This document shows positions 1 through 8,698 of a DNA stretch of 64,000 nt, piece after piece. Below the pieces are notes generated by a model. It was not told where the DNA came from. It worked only from the letters and a program-made list of their open reading frames with translations, and searched no databases. Each line of letters starts with the position of its first letter. Within the stretch, counting starts at the first letter, position 1. The stretch comes from Acidobacteriaceae bacterium (lineage in GTDB: Bacteria > Acidobacteriota > Terriglobia > Terriglobales > Acidobacteriaceae). Location of the stretch: NCBI GenBank assembly GCA_003131585.1, contig PKVW01000037.1, positions 49,350 to 113,349 on the forward strand, given 5' to 3'. The position numbers and the translations under genes were made by a program.

Positions 1-853
1 CACCTTGAAACGTGAAGGTGTCACGGGTTCCCCCATCCCAGTCTGTCCGGAACCCTGCCTGCCCCATTCGCCACTCATCGAAGTTTGTGCCTGCCGGATG
101 AAACTCGGCACCACGGTCGAAGCCCATGCCGTAGACACGGTAGTTGAACCCCCGACTGTTCGCATCCCCGTAGCGAAAGCCACTGGTGCCCTGATCAACA
201 TTGCCGCCGCCCAGTGACGCCAGCGCCCCGTGGGTGTCTTTCGCGCTCTTGGTGATGATGTTGATAATTCCGTCGACGGCGTTCGCTCCCCAGATGGTGC
301 CGCCGGGCCCCCGGATCACCTCAATGCGTTCAATGTCTTCGAGCGGAGTGGCCTGCGCTTGCCAATAGACTCCAGCGAACAGCGGCGTGTAGACGCTCCG
401 TCCGTCGATCAAGACGAGTAGTTTGCTCGCTAATACGGCTCCAAATCCGCGAATGCCCACCGACCAGTGATCGGAGTCTACTTGCGCCACCTCAACCCCC
501 GGCGCCAACCGCAGCACTTCCGGAATGCTGGTGGCGCCAGACCGCCGAATGTCTTCCTGCGTGATCACGAAGACGGCCGCGGGCGTCTTCCAAACCTCTT
601 CCGGCTCTTTGGACGTTGTCGTTACTTCTACGTTGCCGAGTTCTGCCAGACTCATTTGCCTGAAGGGCTCGCCATTTGCTTGGTTTTTCTGCGGATCGGC
701 AAAGCTCTGGTTCGCCCGTCCCGCGAGCACGAGCAGGACGATCAGAACGGCGCGCGGCGCAACTTTCACAGCCGATCGTGCCCCTGCGTTGGGCGTGACT
801 CCAGTTGGGTCATGCCTGACGTGAGATCGCCACATGCTCAAGACTCGTGTCAT
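1..853 (-). CDS. TonB-dependent receptor, N-terminal part (cut by window edge)
   Basis: Outer-membrane receptor that takes up a ligand with energy from TonB. Translating the minus strand from the ATG at 853 gives about 284 residues with no stop before the window edge. A hydrophobic stretch at residues 32-47 looks like a signal sequence. A plug domain follows: the phrases VFVITQEDIRRSGATSIPE, LRLAPGVEVAQ, GIRGFG, LIDGRSVYTPLF, IEVIRGPGGTIWGANAVDG and IINIITK are the classical plug signature. The start of the barrel is also present. It lies 23 bp downstream of the HD-GYP response regulator on the same strand, so co-transcription is likely. The ligand cannot be told, because the barrel is outside the window. 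Confidence 0.88.
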   Translation of the reverse strand, partial: MTRVLSMWRSHVRHDPTGVTPNAGARSAVKVAPRAVLIVLLVLAGRANQSFADPQKNQANGEPFRQMSLAELGNVEVTTTSKEPEEVWKTPAAVFVITQEDIRRSGATSIPEVLRLAPGVEVAQVDSDHWSVGIRGFGAVLASKLLVLIDGRSVYTPLFAGVYWQAQATPLEDIERIEVIRGPGGTIWGANAVDGIINIITKSAKDTHGALASLGGGNVDQGTSGFRYGDANSRGFNYRVYGMGFDRGAEFHPAGTNFDEWRMGQAGFRTDWDGGTRDTFTFQG

Positions 854-876
854 GCTTCGAAAACATCTCCTTATTT

Positions 877-1896
877 CTAACGGTTCGCACCCGCAGCCGC
901 TGCACCGCGCGATAGACAATCGGCTGCACCGCTCCTGACTAGCTGCTCGAATTGGTCAAAAATCTGCGGATCCCACCAACCCTTGGCTACTTCTTCTTTC
1001 ATGGTCTGCAGGGCATCAGGGACAGAAAAAGCAGGCTTGTAGGGTCTTACCGTGGTCAACGCATCGTACACATCGACGATTTGCAGCACCCTGGCGGTAA
1101 CTGGAATGTTCTCTCCTCGCAGTCCATCTGGATACCCGGAACCATCGAGCTTTTCGTGGTGGTGGCGAATGATGGGAAGTACCAGACGAAACGATTTCAG
1201 CGGTGCGCAGATCCGTTCTCCCACCACTGGGTGCTCCTGCATGAGTTTCCATTCCTCGGCAGTCAGCTTCGCGGGTTTCAAGAGGATCGAGTCCGGCACC
1301 GCGACCTTCCCGATGTCGTGCACCACGCCGGCTCGCCTTAATGCAGTGATTTGATCCTCTGCTAGCCCTATGTGCCCTCCCAGGGCTGCGGAATACTCCG
1401 CCAAACGTTCGCAGTGCCCGCCCGTGTATGGGTCCTTGCCTTCGATACTCAGCGCAAGAGCATAGAGGACGGACTCGGCCCGCTCCAACTCGTCGGTGCG
1501 CTGCTTAAGCTTCAAGAGAGACCTTACGCGAGCGAGCAGTTCAGTTCGGTCCACAGGACGGCTCAAAAAGTCATCGGCTCCAACCTTGATGCCTTCCAGC
1601 CGATCCTGCTTATCCGAAAGCGCCGTAATCATGATCACCGGTATCAAATATGTGTCCGGGTGTTTCTTGATTTTCTCGCATACCTCAAACCCATTCAGGT
1701 GAGGCATCATCACATCCAGGAGCACCAGGTCGACTTGAGTTCGGGTGAGTTCTTCAACCGCAGCTGCGCCGTCCGGCACAGTAATCACTTTGCATCCTTG
1801 TGCTGTGAGGAGTTCCTCTAACAACTCACGGTTCGCGGCTTGGTCGTCGGCGACCAGGATGGTGCCGATAACAGATTGGTGCGATTTATACAACAT
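877..1896 (-). CDS. Response regulator with HD-GYP output domain
   Basis: Predicted phospho-regulated cyclic-di-GMP phosphodiesterase, 339 residues. The receiver domain covers residues 12-130, with acidic pair D17/D18 and phospho-acceptor D61 (VLLDVMMP). The usual Lys of the KP motif is Arg (LSRPVD). The HD-GYP domain covers about 155-310 and has HDIGK at 193-197 and HHHEKLDGSGYPDGL at about 245, so the metal ligands and the GYP motif are intact. I chose the ATG at 1896 because GGGAG sits just upstream. An in-frame extension to 2124 is low in similarity to anything and was not used. The gene runs directly into a TonB receptor gene. A decayed paralogue lies at 8240-8646. Confidence 0.92.
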   Translation of the reverse strand: MLYKSHQSVIGTILVADDQAANRELLEELLTAQGCKVITVPDGAAAVEELTRTQVDLVLLDVMMPHLNGFEVCEKIKKHPDTYLIPVIMITALSDKQDRLEGIKVGADDFLSRPVDRTELLARVRSLLKLKQRTDELERAESVLYALALSIEGKDPYTGGHCERLAEYSAALGGHIGLAEDQITALRRAGVVHDIGKVAVPDSILLKPAKLTAEEWKLMQEHPVVGERICAPLKSFRLVLPIIRHHHEKLDGSGYPDGLRGENIPVTARVLQIVDVYDALTTVRPYKPAFSVPDALQTMKEEVAKGWWDPQIFDQFEQLVRSGAADCLSRGAAAAGANR

Positions 1897-2479
1897 ACGT
1901 CTACTCCCTTGACAGATATGTCCCAAGAGTAGAAGAGGAAAGAGGCAACCCCTAATTACCGAAGTCATGTTTTTCTGACTGTGTTCGGATTTCGTAACAG
2001 AAGTGAAAGTAGTAACTAGAGAACGCGATGTTTTTTGACAGACTAGATGTGTGATTCGGAAGTGAACTCCGATGTGTCTAGATGTGGAAGCACCGCGGAA
2101 GCAATACTCGCCCCCCACCCTCACAAAGCGGAGGCGTGATCAAGCTACGTTGTTCCTGGTGGGCCACGCTTGGGTCGGCGACACCGGAGCACGGGATCTC
2201 CTAGAACTATTTTTCCCGGAACCTGGTCCAAAATAACGCAGGAGAAGCAGAACTCGAAGGACAAAGGCAACTGCTTCTGTGCCAAGCGGTGTTTGTGGTT
2301 ATGACCCTACCGTACCCTGCTTGCCGCCTCTCCTCGGCCATCACGATGACCAGATTTTATGGGGAGAACCTCCTGTGCCTCCCGCTGGACCAGCACTAAC
2401 GGCCCTGCTTTCGTAACTCTTCCAGTCTTCCTTCGCAGGTTAAAATCCGCAAAGGCTGCGGGAGAAATAGACGGTCGGC
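1897..2479. other. Divergent intergenic region
   Basis: This 583-bp stretch separates the HD-GYP regulator (minus) from the GGDEF-EAL gene (plus). I see no convincing coding sequence. A TTGACA occurs at 2035-2040 on the plus strand but has no matching -10 box, so no promoter is claimed. Confidence 0.5.
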
Positions 2480-4531
2480 ATGAATCAGCATTCATTCCAA
2501 CAAGTGGGCCAGCACAGCCCGGTGGCGATTCCGACGGAGATGCGTCGGATCGAAGGCCGTGAGTGGTGGCTGTGGGGCTTCACCATTGCCGTAACCCTGA
2601 CGTTAACCTTGGGGATCATATCGTTCACGATTCCCTGGTTGAACCGGGAGACCGACGCTTCGTACTGGTTTGATCTCAGGGAGTGGGTGCGTGGGCTGGC
2701 AGCTTTGGTATTGCTCTTCGACTTTTACTCGGTTTATCAGCACCTTCAACTCCACCGCATTCGACGCCAGTTGGCTGAGCGCGACCAGCTTTTTCAACTC
2801 ATCAGTGAGAATGCCGCCGATATGATCGCGCTGGTCGATAGCGATGGCCGCCGGCTGTACAACAGCCCGGCCTATGAAAGGGTTCTCGGGTATTCTCCCG
2901 AGGAGCTGAAATCCACTTCGTCCATCGAGCAAATTCATCCCGACGATCGCCCGCGAGTGTTGCAAGCCGCAGAAAAAGCCCGACTCAGCGGCCAGGGAGA
3001 GCGGGTGGAATACCGGATCCGCCACAAAGACGGCTCCTGGCGCACGCTGGAGTCGACCGCGTGCGCGATCCGGAACGCAGCCGGCCAGACCGACAAACTG
3101 GTAATCGTGAACCGTGACATCACCGAGCGGAAACGAGCCGAGGAGATGCTGGCACACAACGCGTTTCACGACGGGCTCACTAATCTGCCCAACCGTGCTT
3201 TGTTTCTGGATCGATTGCAACACGCACTAACCCTCTCCAGAAGACACGCGAACTACAAATTCGCGGTATTGCTCTTTGATGTAGACGAATTCAAAATCAT
3301 CAACGACAGCCTGGGACACACGGCCGGGGATGCGCTGTTGATTCAAATCGGGCAAAGACTCAAGGAGTCTGTTCGGCGAGCCGACATGGTCTCCCGTCCC
3401 CGCATGGACGACGTACCTGGCAGACTTACCAATGATGATACGTTGGCCAGACTTGGTGGTGATGAATTCGCGATCCTCTTGGATGACATCCGAGATCCAA
3501 TTGATGCCGTGCGCGTTGCGGAACGAGTGCAAGTGGAACTTGCGATCCCCTTCACGGTAAACCAACAGGAAATAGTCGTTTCGGCGAGTATCGGGATCGC
3601 TTCCAGCACCAGCCCTCACACGCAGGCGGAGGATCTGGTGCGCGACGCGGATATAGCCATGTACCGTGCCAAGCGGGCGGGCAAAGCCCGATGTGAGGTT
3701 TCGGACGCAGCCATGCATGCTAATGCAGTAAAGCGTTTGAAGCTGGAGACGGACTTGCGGAGGGCGCTCGATCAGGGTGAATTCCGCGTTCACTACCAGC
3801 CCATTGTGTCGTTGCAGACGGGCAAGATCACGGGCTTCGAGGCCCTGACGCGGTGGCAACGTCCGGAGGGCATCGTTTCACCGATTGAGTTCATCGCGGT
3901 CGCTGAGGAAATCGGGCTCATTATCCCCATGAATCGGCAACTGTTGCGCGAAGCCTGCGAGCATCTCCGAATCTGGCAGTCTGAATTTCCCTCAAGCCCC
4001 CCTCTTACCCTGAGCGTGAATATCACTCCCAGGGAGTTCGCCCAGCCCGATCTAGCCACCGAGATCCGTAAGTCGCTTGAGCAGACCGGCGTTGATCCAG
4101 GCTGCCTGCAACTGGAAATCATAGAGACAATCGCCATGGGGGACGCGGAGAAATCTGGTCACGTACTCTCGCAATTGAAGGCACTCGGAGCGCACTTGAG
4201 CATTGACGATTTTGGCACCGGGTATTCGTCACTCAGCCGGTTGAGCCGGATTCCCGTGGACACATTGAAAATTGACCGTGCCTTCATTTCGCGGATGGAC
4301 AGCGACCCGGAAAGCCGCGAGATCGTGCGGGTCATCATTATGCTCGCCCACAATCTCGGCTTAAAAGTCGTCGCAGAGGGGACCGAGACGGAAGAACAGA
4401 TAAAGTTGCTCAAGGAACTCGATTGCGAGATGGCGCAGGGATACTTTTTCTCGCGACCCGCTGACGACCAAGCTATGACAAAACTATTGGCAAGCAACCA
4501 CTTCGCTCGCGCCGCGTCCGTCGGTCGTTAG
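2480..4531 (+). CDS. Membrane PAS-GGDEF-EAL cyclic-di-GMP protein
   Basis: Bifunctional-type cyclic-di-GMP turnover protein, 683 residues. Two hydrophobic segments (about 29-53 and 68-86) anchor it in the inner membrane. A PAS domain (about 100-220) ends in the usual DITERKRAEE linker. GGDEF domain: DVDEFKIINDSLGH and RLGGDEF are intact. EAL domain: FEALTRW, EIIET, DDFGTGYSS, LKIDRAF, VAEGTET and QGYFFSRP keep the metal and catalytic residues, so phosphodiesterase activity is plausible. An insertion of roughly 18 residues between RRAD (the inhibitory-site position) and GGDEF is unusual and partly resembles a duplication of the signature. Whether the cyclase half is active cannot be told from sequence. 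Confidence 0.93.
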   Translation: MNQHSFQQVGQHSPVAIPTEMRRIEGREWWLWGFTIAVTLTLTLGIISFTIPWLNRETDASYWFDLREWVRGLAALVLLFDFYSVYQHLQLHRIRRQLAERDQLFQLISENAADMIALVDSDGRRLYNSPAYERVLGYSPEELKSTSSIEQIHPDDRPRVLQAAEKARLSGQGERVEYRIRHKDGSWRTLESTACAIRNAAGQTDKLVIVNRDITERKRAEEMLAHNAFHDGLTNLPNRALFLDRLQHALTLSRRHANYKFAVLLFDVDEFKIINDSLGHTAGDALLIQIGQRLKESVRRADMVSRPRMDDVPGRLTNDDTLARLGGDEFAILLDDIRDPIDAVRVAERVQVELAIPFTVNQQEIVVSASIGIASSTSPHTQAEDLVRDADIAMYRAKRAGKARCEVSDAAMHANAVKRLKLETDLRRALDQGEFRVHYQPIVSLQTGKITGFEALTRWQRPEGIVSPIEFIAVAEEIGLIIPMNRQLLREACEHLRIWQSEFPSSPPLTLSVNITPREFAQPDLATEIRKSLEQTGVDPGCLQLEIIETIAMGDAEKSGHVLSQLKALGAHLSIDDFGTGYSSLSRLSRIPVDTLKIDRAFISRMDSDPESREIVRVIIMLAHNLGLKVVAEGTETEEQIKLLKELDCEMAQGYFFSRPADDQAMTKLLASNHFARAASVGR

Positions 4532-4721
4532 AAACACGGCGGTCATCGGCTCCACCCTTGCATTGGGTGGGTTGCTTGCAAGTTCTGTTCAGACATTTAT
4601 GAGAGTCACGAGACGGGACCTGTAACTCGACGTCGAGGTTCAACTAGGCCCCGTTTTAGACAGGTCTCTATCTCATTATGTGACTGGATGGTTAACGTCA
4701 CGCTCCGTTGGTGGCATGATA

Positions 4722-7580
4722 CTAATACCTCCGCGGCAGCAAATCCACGCCGACTCCAGCAAGGTTCACAACTTGAGAGCCGCCCTGAGCATTGTCCCGG
4801 AGGGTCAGAGTCCCGGTGCGAGTGCCAGCAACCGTCGGCCTGAATGTGATGTTGACGGTGCAATTGGAGCCTACCGCCAACGTAGCGGGACAGTTGTTGG
4901 TCTGCGAATAGTCACCGGTAACCAGAATGTCGGTGATGGTCAAGGCAGCGTTACCGCTGTTGGTGAGGGTCACAGCTTGTGCCCCACTTGAAGTTCCCAC
5001 CTGTTGAGCAGAAAAGGCCAGGCTTGCGGGGCTCAAGGCGGCGGCAGCACCAAGGCCGCTGCCGCTCAGGTTGATGACATGGGGCAATCCCGCGGTGTCA
5101 TCCCGAATCAGGACTGATCCGGAGCGGAGCCCCACCGCGGTGGGGGTAAAAGTCATAGACAACGTGCAGCTAGAAGCGGCTGCTAAGCTGGTTCCGCAGT
5201 TGTCTGCCTCCGCAAAGTCTCCACTGCTGGTGATCGATGAGATCGATAAGGGCGAAGTCCCCATGTTCCTCAGCAGGACTGTCTGTGGCTGGCTGGTGGC
5301 GCCAACAGTCTGAGCAGCGTACTGAACAGAAGCCGGGCTCAGGGACACAGCCGGAGCAGAGTTGCTGCTTATTTTCATCACAAAAGCGTCAGAGTTGCCT
5401 CCGAGCAGATTCTGGAAAGCTCCCTGGGTGACTGGGAAGTCGGGCGAGTTAGTGGAGCCTGCAACGTACATATTGCCATCCGCGTCGAGGGCGACGCCGC
5501 TGGCGAAGTCGTTACCACTCCCGCCCAGATAGGTGGCAAACAGCTCCGTAGTCGCCGAAGCATCAATCTCAACCAGTAGCATGTCCATCCCGCTCGTGTA
5601 CCCTTCGATGCTGTTATTTGTTCCAAACGCAGCGCTGGTGGTATTGGCCAACACATAGGCGTTGTCACTGGAATCAAGCGCAATCGATTGAGGACTGGCG
5701 TAATTGTTAGGACCAAGAAAAGTGGAGTACAGCAACGTCGATGCCGTGGGGTCGAACTTGGTCACGAATGCGTAACTGCATCCAAACCCGTAAACACCGG
5801 GGTCGCAGATGCCGGTGGAAGTGATGGGGAACGTGCCGTCGCTGGAGACCGTGCCGGCGATATAAGCCGAACCAGATCCATCGACGGTGATCGCTCCAAT
5901 TCCGACTGGATTTCCGCTGGAGCCGTAGAAGTAGGTGGAGTAGTCGAGACTCCCCGAACTCGCGAACTTGCTGACGAATCCGATCGTGGCGTCCTGTTGC
6001 GTGGAATTGCTCGTGAGGTAGGCGCCGGACGTGGTCGGGAAGTTATAAGTGTTGGTGGTTCCGGTAACGTATGCACTGCCATTGGCATCCAGCGCGAGGG
6101 CGGCAACCGCCGTGTAGGGCGTCGGCCAGCAAGGAGTTCCGCAGTCTTGGGCGATATTCGAATTGCCCGCAAGGTATGTAGAGTAGATCAGGGAGGAGCC
6201 GTCTGCGCTGAACTTGGTGACAAAGCCGTAGTTTCCGTAAAGTCCTCCCTGGTTGGCAAGGGCAGTGGTCTGATAAGCATTGACCATGGGAAAGTTCTGG
6301 GACGTGGTAGTGCCTGCGAGGTGCGCCTCGCCCAGAGTGTCGACGGCGATGCTGGCGGGCTGGTCGAACCCGGTCCCGCCAAGATAGGTTGAGTACAACA
6401 GCGACGAGCCGTCGGCTGAAATCTTGCTGAGGAAGCCACTATACGGTCCCAGCTCTACCGCTTGATACGGTTTCACCGTGGGAAAATTGTTCGACGTGGT
6501 GCTGCCAGTCACGTACACATTATTTGCGCTGTCTAATGCCAATCCGATGCCGTAATCCTCGCCGTTGCCGCCGATGTAATCTGCATAGACCAAGCTCGAT
6601 CCGGTCGGATCAAGCTTGGCTACGAAAATGTGATTTGCGTTTGCGGAAGGCGTGCCGGTCGTTGTGAGCAAGAAGTCGGCGGAGTTGGTATATCCCGCGA
6701 TGTAGACACTGCCGGTGCTGTCCGCGGCAATCCCGGTGGGTTGGTCATTGCCACTTCCGCCCAAGTAGGTCGAGTACACCAGAACGGGGTCGATGACCAG
6801 CGGTTTGCTTGCATCGTAGTGCGCAACCTGGAACGCGACATGCGCCGATTCGTTCATGACATACGCGCCATGCACGGGCACGCGCGACCCGTTGGATTCC
6901 TGGTAGACTACCGGGCTCTGGAAATAGAGTTCCCCACTGCTGGTCTGCAGAACCAGGTTGCCTTCCCCGTCCAGTTCGACCGGACTGGCGCCTTTGATTT
7001 CGAATTGGATCCGACTGGGGTCAGCTCCCGGCGCGAGGGCAAAGTCGTACTCTAACTGCTGATGGTTTCCGTAGTAGATCAGATCAATGCCCGGGTATAC
7101 GTTCTTGTAGCGGACTCGGCCATAGCTCGGCACGTTCCTATGCCACTTCGCAGGATCGTTCCCGATGAAGTAATTCACCCGGCCGGGCTGCGGGTCTTCT
7201 CCAATGACGGCCGGGTTACGAGCTGCTCCCAGCAGCTTGAACTGCAATGTGGCGCTCACAGACTTCTGGGACTTGTTGTTCGCAGCGACGTTACCCGCGG
7301 GTTGGGCTGCCACGGCTTTGCTCGGACGCAGAGAGAGCACCATTCCACCTGCGGTGAGAAACGCAGAGTATCCCTTGCCGCGAGAGAGAAACTTAACTTG
7401 CGGAGCTGTTTGTCCCTGGTTTGCTTCGAAGGTCAGAGGCAGATTGCCGTAGCGAGCTTGAACCTGCGCACCAGGCTGTGCGCTGGCCGGCGACGAAGCA
7501 ACCGCGGCGGGTTGGGCGGAGGAAGGCGTCGCAGCCAGCATCATCGTAACAAGCGTCAATCCAAGAACGTTTAGTCGCAT
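4722..7580 (-). CDS. Secreted SBBP-repeat protein with C-terminal ASH/choice-of-anchor domains
   Basis: Large exported protein of 952 residues with an unknown role. A signal peptide (hydrophobic segment, then SSAQ at about residue 22) leads into an N-terminal domain typical of this family (LTFEANQGQ, KFLSRGKGY). From about residue 265 to 745 there are repeated blades of the form YLGGSGND...GIALDS.GN.YVTGSTTS.NFP, which are SBBP beta-propeller repeats. Two Ig-like ASH/HYDIN-type repeats close the protein (LSPASVQYAAQTVGATS and LSPASLAFSAQQVGTSS, each followed by a DNC...C pair). Such proteins are common in Acidobacteriota and are thought to act at the cell surface. Single gene, with no evident operon partner. 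Confidence 0.85.
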   Translation of the reverse strand: MRLNVLGLTLVTMMLAATPSSAQPAAVASSPASAQPGAQVQARYGNLPLTFEANQGQTAPQVKFLSRGKGYSAFLTAGGMVLSLRPSKAVAAQPAGNVAANNKSQKSVSATLQFKLLGAARNPAVIGEDPQPGRVNYFIGNDPAKWHRNVPSYGRVRYKNVYPGIDLIYYGNHQQLEYDFALAPGADPSRIQFEIKGASPVELDGEGNLVLQTSSGELYFQSPVVYQESNGSRVPVHGAYVMNESAHVAFQVAHYDASKPLVIDPVLVYSTYLGGSGNDQPTGIAADSTGSVYIAGYTNSADFLLTTTGTPSANANHIFVAKLDPTGSSLVYADYIGGNGEDYGIGLALDSANNVYVTGSTTSNNFPTVKPYQAVELGPYSGFLSKISADGSSLLYSTYLGGTGFDQPASIAVDTLGEAHLAGTTTSQNFPMVNAYQTTALANQGGLYGNYGFVTKFSADGSSLIYSTYLAGNSNIAQDCGTPCWPTPYTAVAALALDANGSAYVTGTTNTYNFPTTSGAYLTSNSTQQDATIGFVSKFASSGSLDYSTYFYGSSGNPVGIGAITVDGSGSAYIAGTVSSDGTFPITSTGICDPGVYGFGCSYAFVTKFDPTASTLLYSTFLGPNNYASPQSIALDSSDNAYVLANTTSAAFGTNNSIEGYTSGMDMLLVEIDASATTELFATYLGGSGNDFASGVALDADGNMYVAGSTNSPDFPVTQGAFQNLLGGNSDAFVMKISSNSAPAVSLSPASVQYAAQTVGATSQPQTVLLRNMGTSPLSISSITSSGDFAEADNCGTSLAAASSCTLSMTFTPTAVGLRSGSVLIRDDTAGLPHVINLSGSGLGAAAALSPASLAFSAQQVGTSSGAQAVTLTNSGNAALTITDILVTGDYSQTNNCPATLAVGSNCTVNITFRPTVAGTRTGTLTLRDNAQGGSQVVNLAGVGVDLLPRRY

Positions 7581-8239
7581 TTTAGAGTCTCCTTAGATCG
7601 AATTTGAGGGGGAGGGGAAGCAGCCGCCGAAGCGGCACACCTAGGAACATGCATGGCGAATACCGAACGTCTTAGGTTGGTTGGCCGATGTGCAACCCCA
7701 GGTTTATGTGTGACTTATAAGCAATATCAACCTCAAGCCTCGGCTGCCGGCCAAGGCGCTGTAGTCTGTGTTTCGGATTCTCATCTCGTTCCCGGATGCT
7801 TGTTGGGGTGCAGGCCGGGGGTTGCCCACCTACACTTTGGTCACGCATCGAATCGTTACCGAGTGTCTTGCTCGATAGAGCGAATTTTCCACGCGAGCCC
7901 TTTGAGGTCGGTCCAATCCTCCAGCTAAAGCCCCTGGTGTAGCTCCCCCATTAGCGACAACGATTCTCCTGCGGGCTGGTACCCTGTTGATCTTCGACAT
8001 TCACATGGTGCAAGGCGAGTTGTTTCTATCGAATCTGTCGACGGCGCACGGAGAAACTGACAGTGGATGGCATCGCAGAAATCGAAGTCGCTGTGGCGGC
8101 CTTTGCTGCCAACAAAATAGGTACGGGCTGCGACGGCTAAGGCTTTCAAAGCCCATGGAACTTGTGACTTCAGTAATTAGCTCTTCCCCTTCTTCCCATG
8201 CGACGCTTACACCATATATGTAGAAATTCAGGATGAGAA
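7581..8239. other. Intergenic region without a supported gene
   Basis: About 660 bp between the SBBP gene and the decayed regulator. I see no credible coding sequence, RNA gene or strong hairpin. It may hold further remains of the decaying regulator locus. Confidence 0.4.
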
Positions 8240-8646
8240 ATGTTTCATCACTCACATCTGCCAATCACTGGCACCATTTTGGTCGCCGACGATCAAACCG
8301 CAAATTGTGAGATGTTAGAGGAGATTCTCATAGCAAAGGGATGCACAGTGATTACTGTGCCGGGCGGCGCAGCTGATGCAATTCTGCTGAAGGCTGGTTG
8401 TTTGATCCCCGATGAGTGGACAGTTATCAGCGATCATTCCGTTGTTAGCGAGCGCATCTGCGCGCCATTGAGGTCTTTCCGTTTCGTGCTCCCGAGAAAC
8501 TCGACGGATCTGAGTACCCTGATGGACTTGGAGACGATGCGATTCTTGTTTATCCGCGAGTGCTGCAAACTGTCGATGCTTACGATGCTCTGACCACAGA
8601 CAGGCCCTATGAAGTCCTTCTCCAGCACCGACGCACTTCAGACCAT
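8240..8646 (+). pseudogene. Decayed HD-GYP response regulator
   Basis: Remnant of a paralogue of the gene at 877-1896. The start matches well: ITGTILVADDQTANCEMLEE against VIGTILVADDQAANRELLEE. Then most of the receiver and the first part of HD-GYP, including HDIGK, are missing. Similarity resumes at DAILLKAGCLIPDEW...VVSERICAPLRSFRFVLP, then moves to another frame for EKLDGSEYPDGL and RVLQTVDAYDALTT, having lost the HHH, and returns to a further frame for FSSTDALQTM. Loss of phospho-acceptor and metal ligands plus at least two frame changes make it non-functional. A ribosome-binding-like AGGATGAG still precedes the ATG. Confidence 0.85.
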
Positions 8647-8698
8647 GACGCGCGCTGGCGCGGTTGTTTCCAAGCCATCGCATAGTGGGGAGCGCCCA

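Noticed and set aside
1897..2124. In-frame N-terminal extension of the HD-GYP response regulator
   Set aside because: The extension has no domain character and the ATG at 1896 has a good ribosome-binding site right before the receiver domain.
7925..8264. Frames on both strands in the gap before the decayed regulator
   Set aside because: No start signals, no motifs and mutual overlap.
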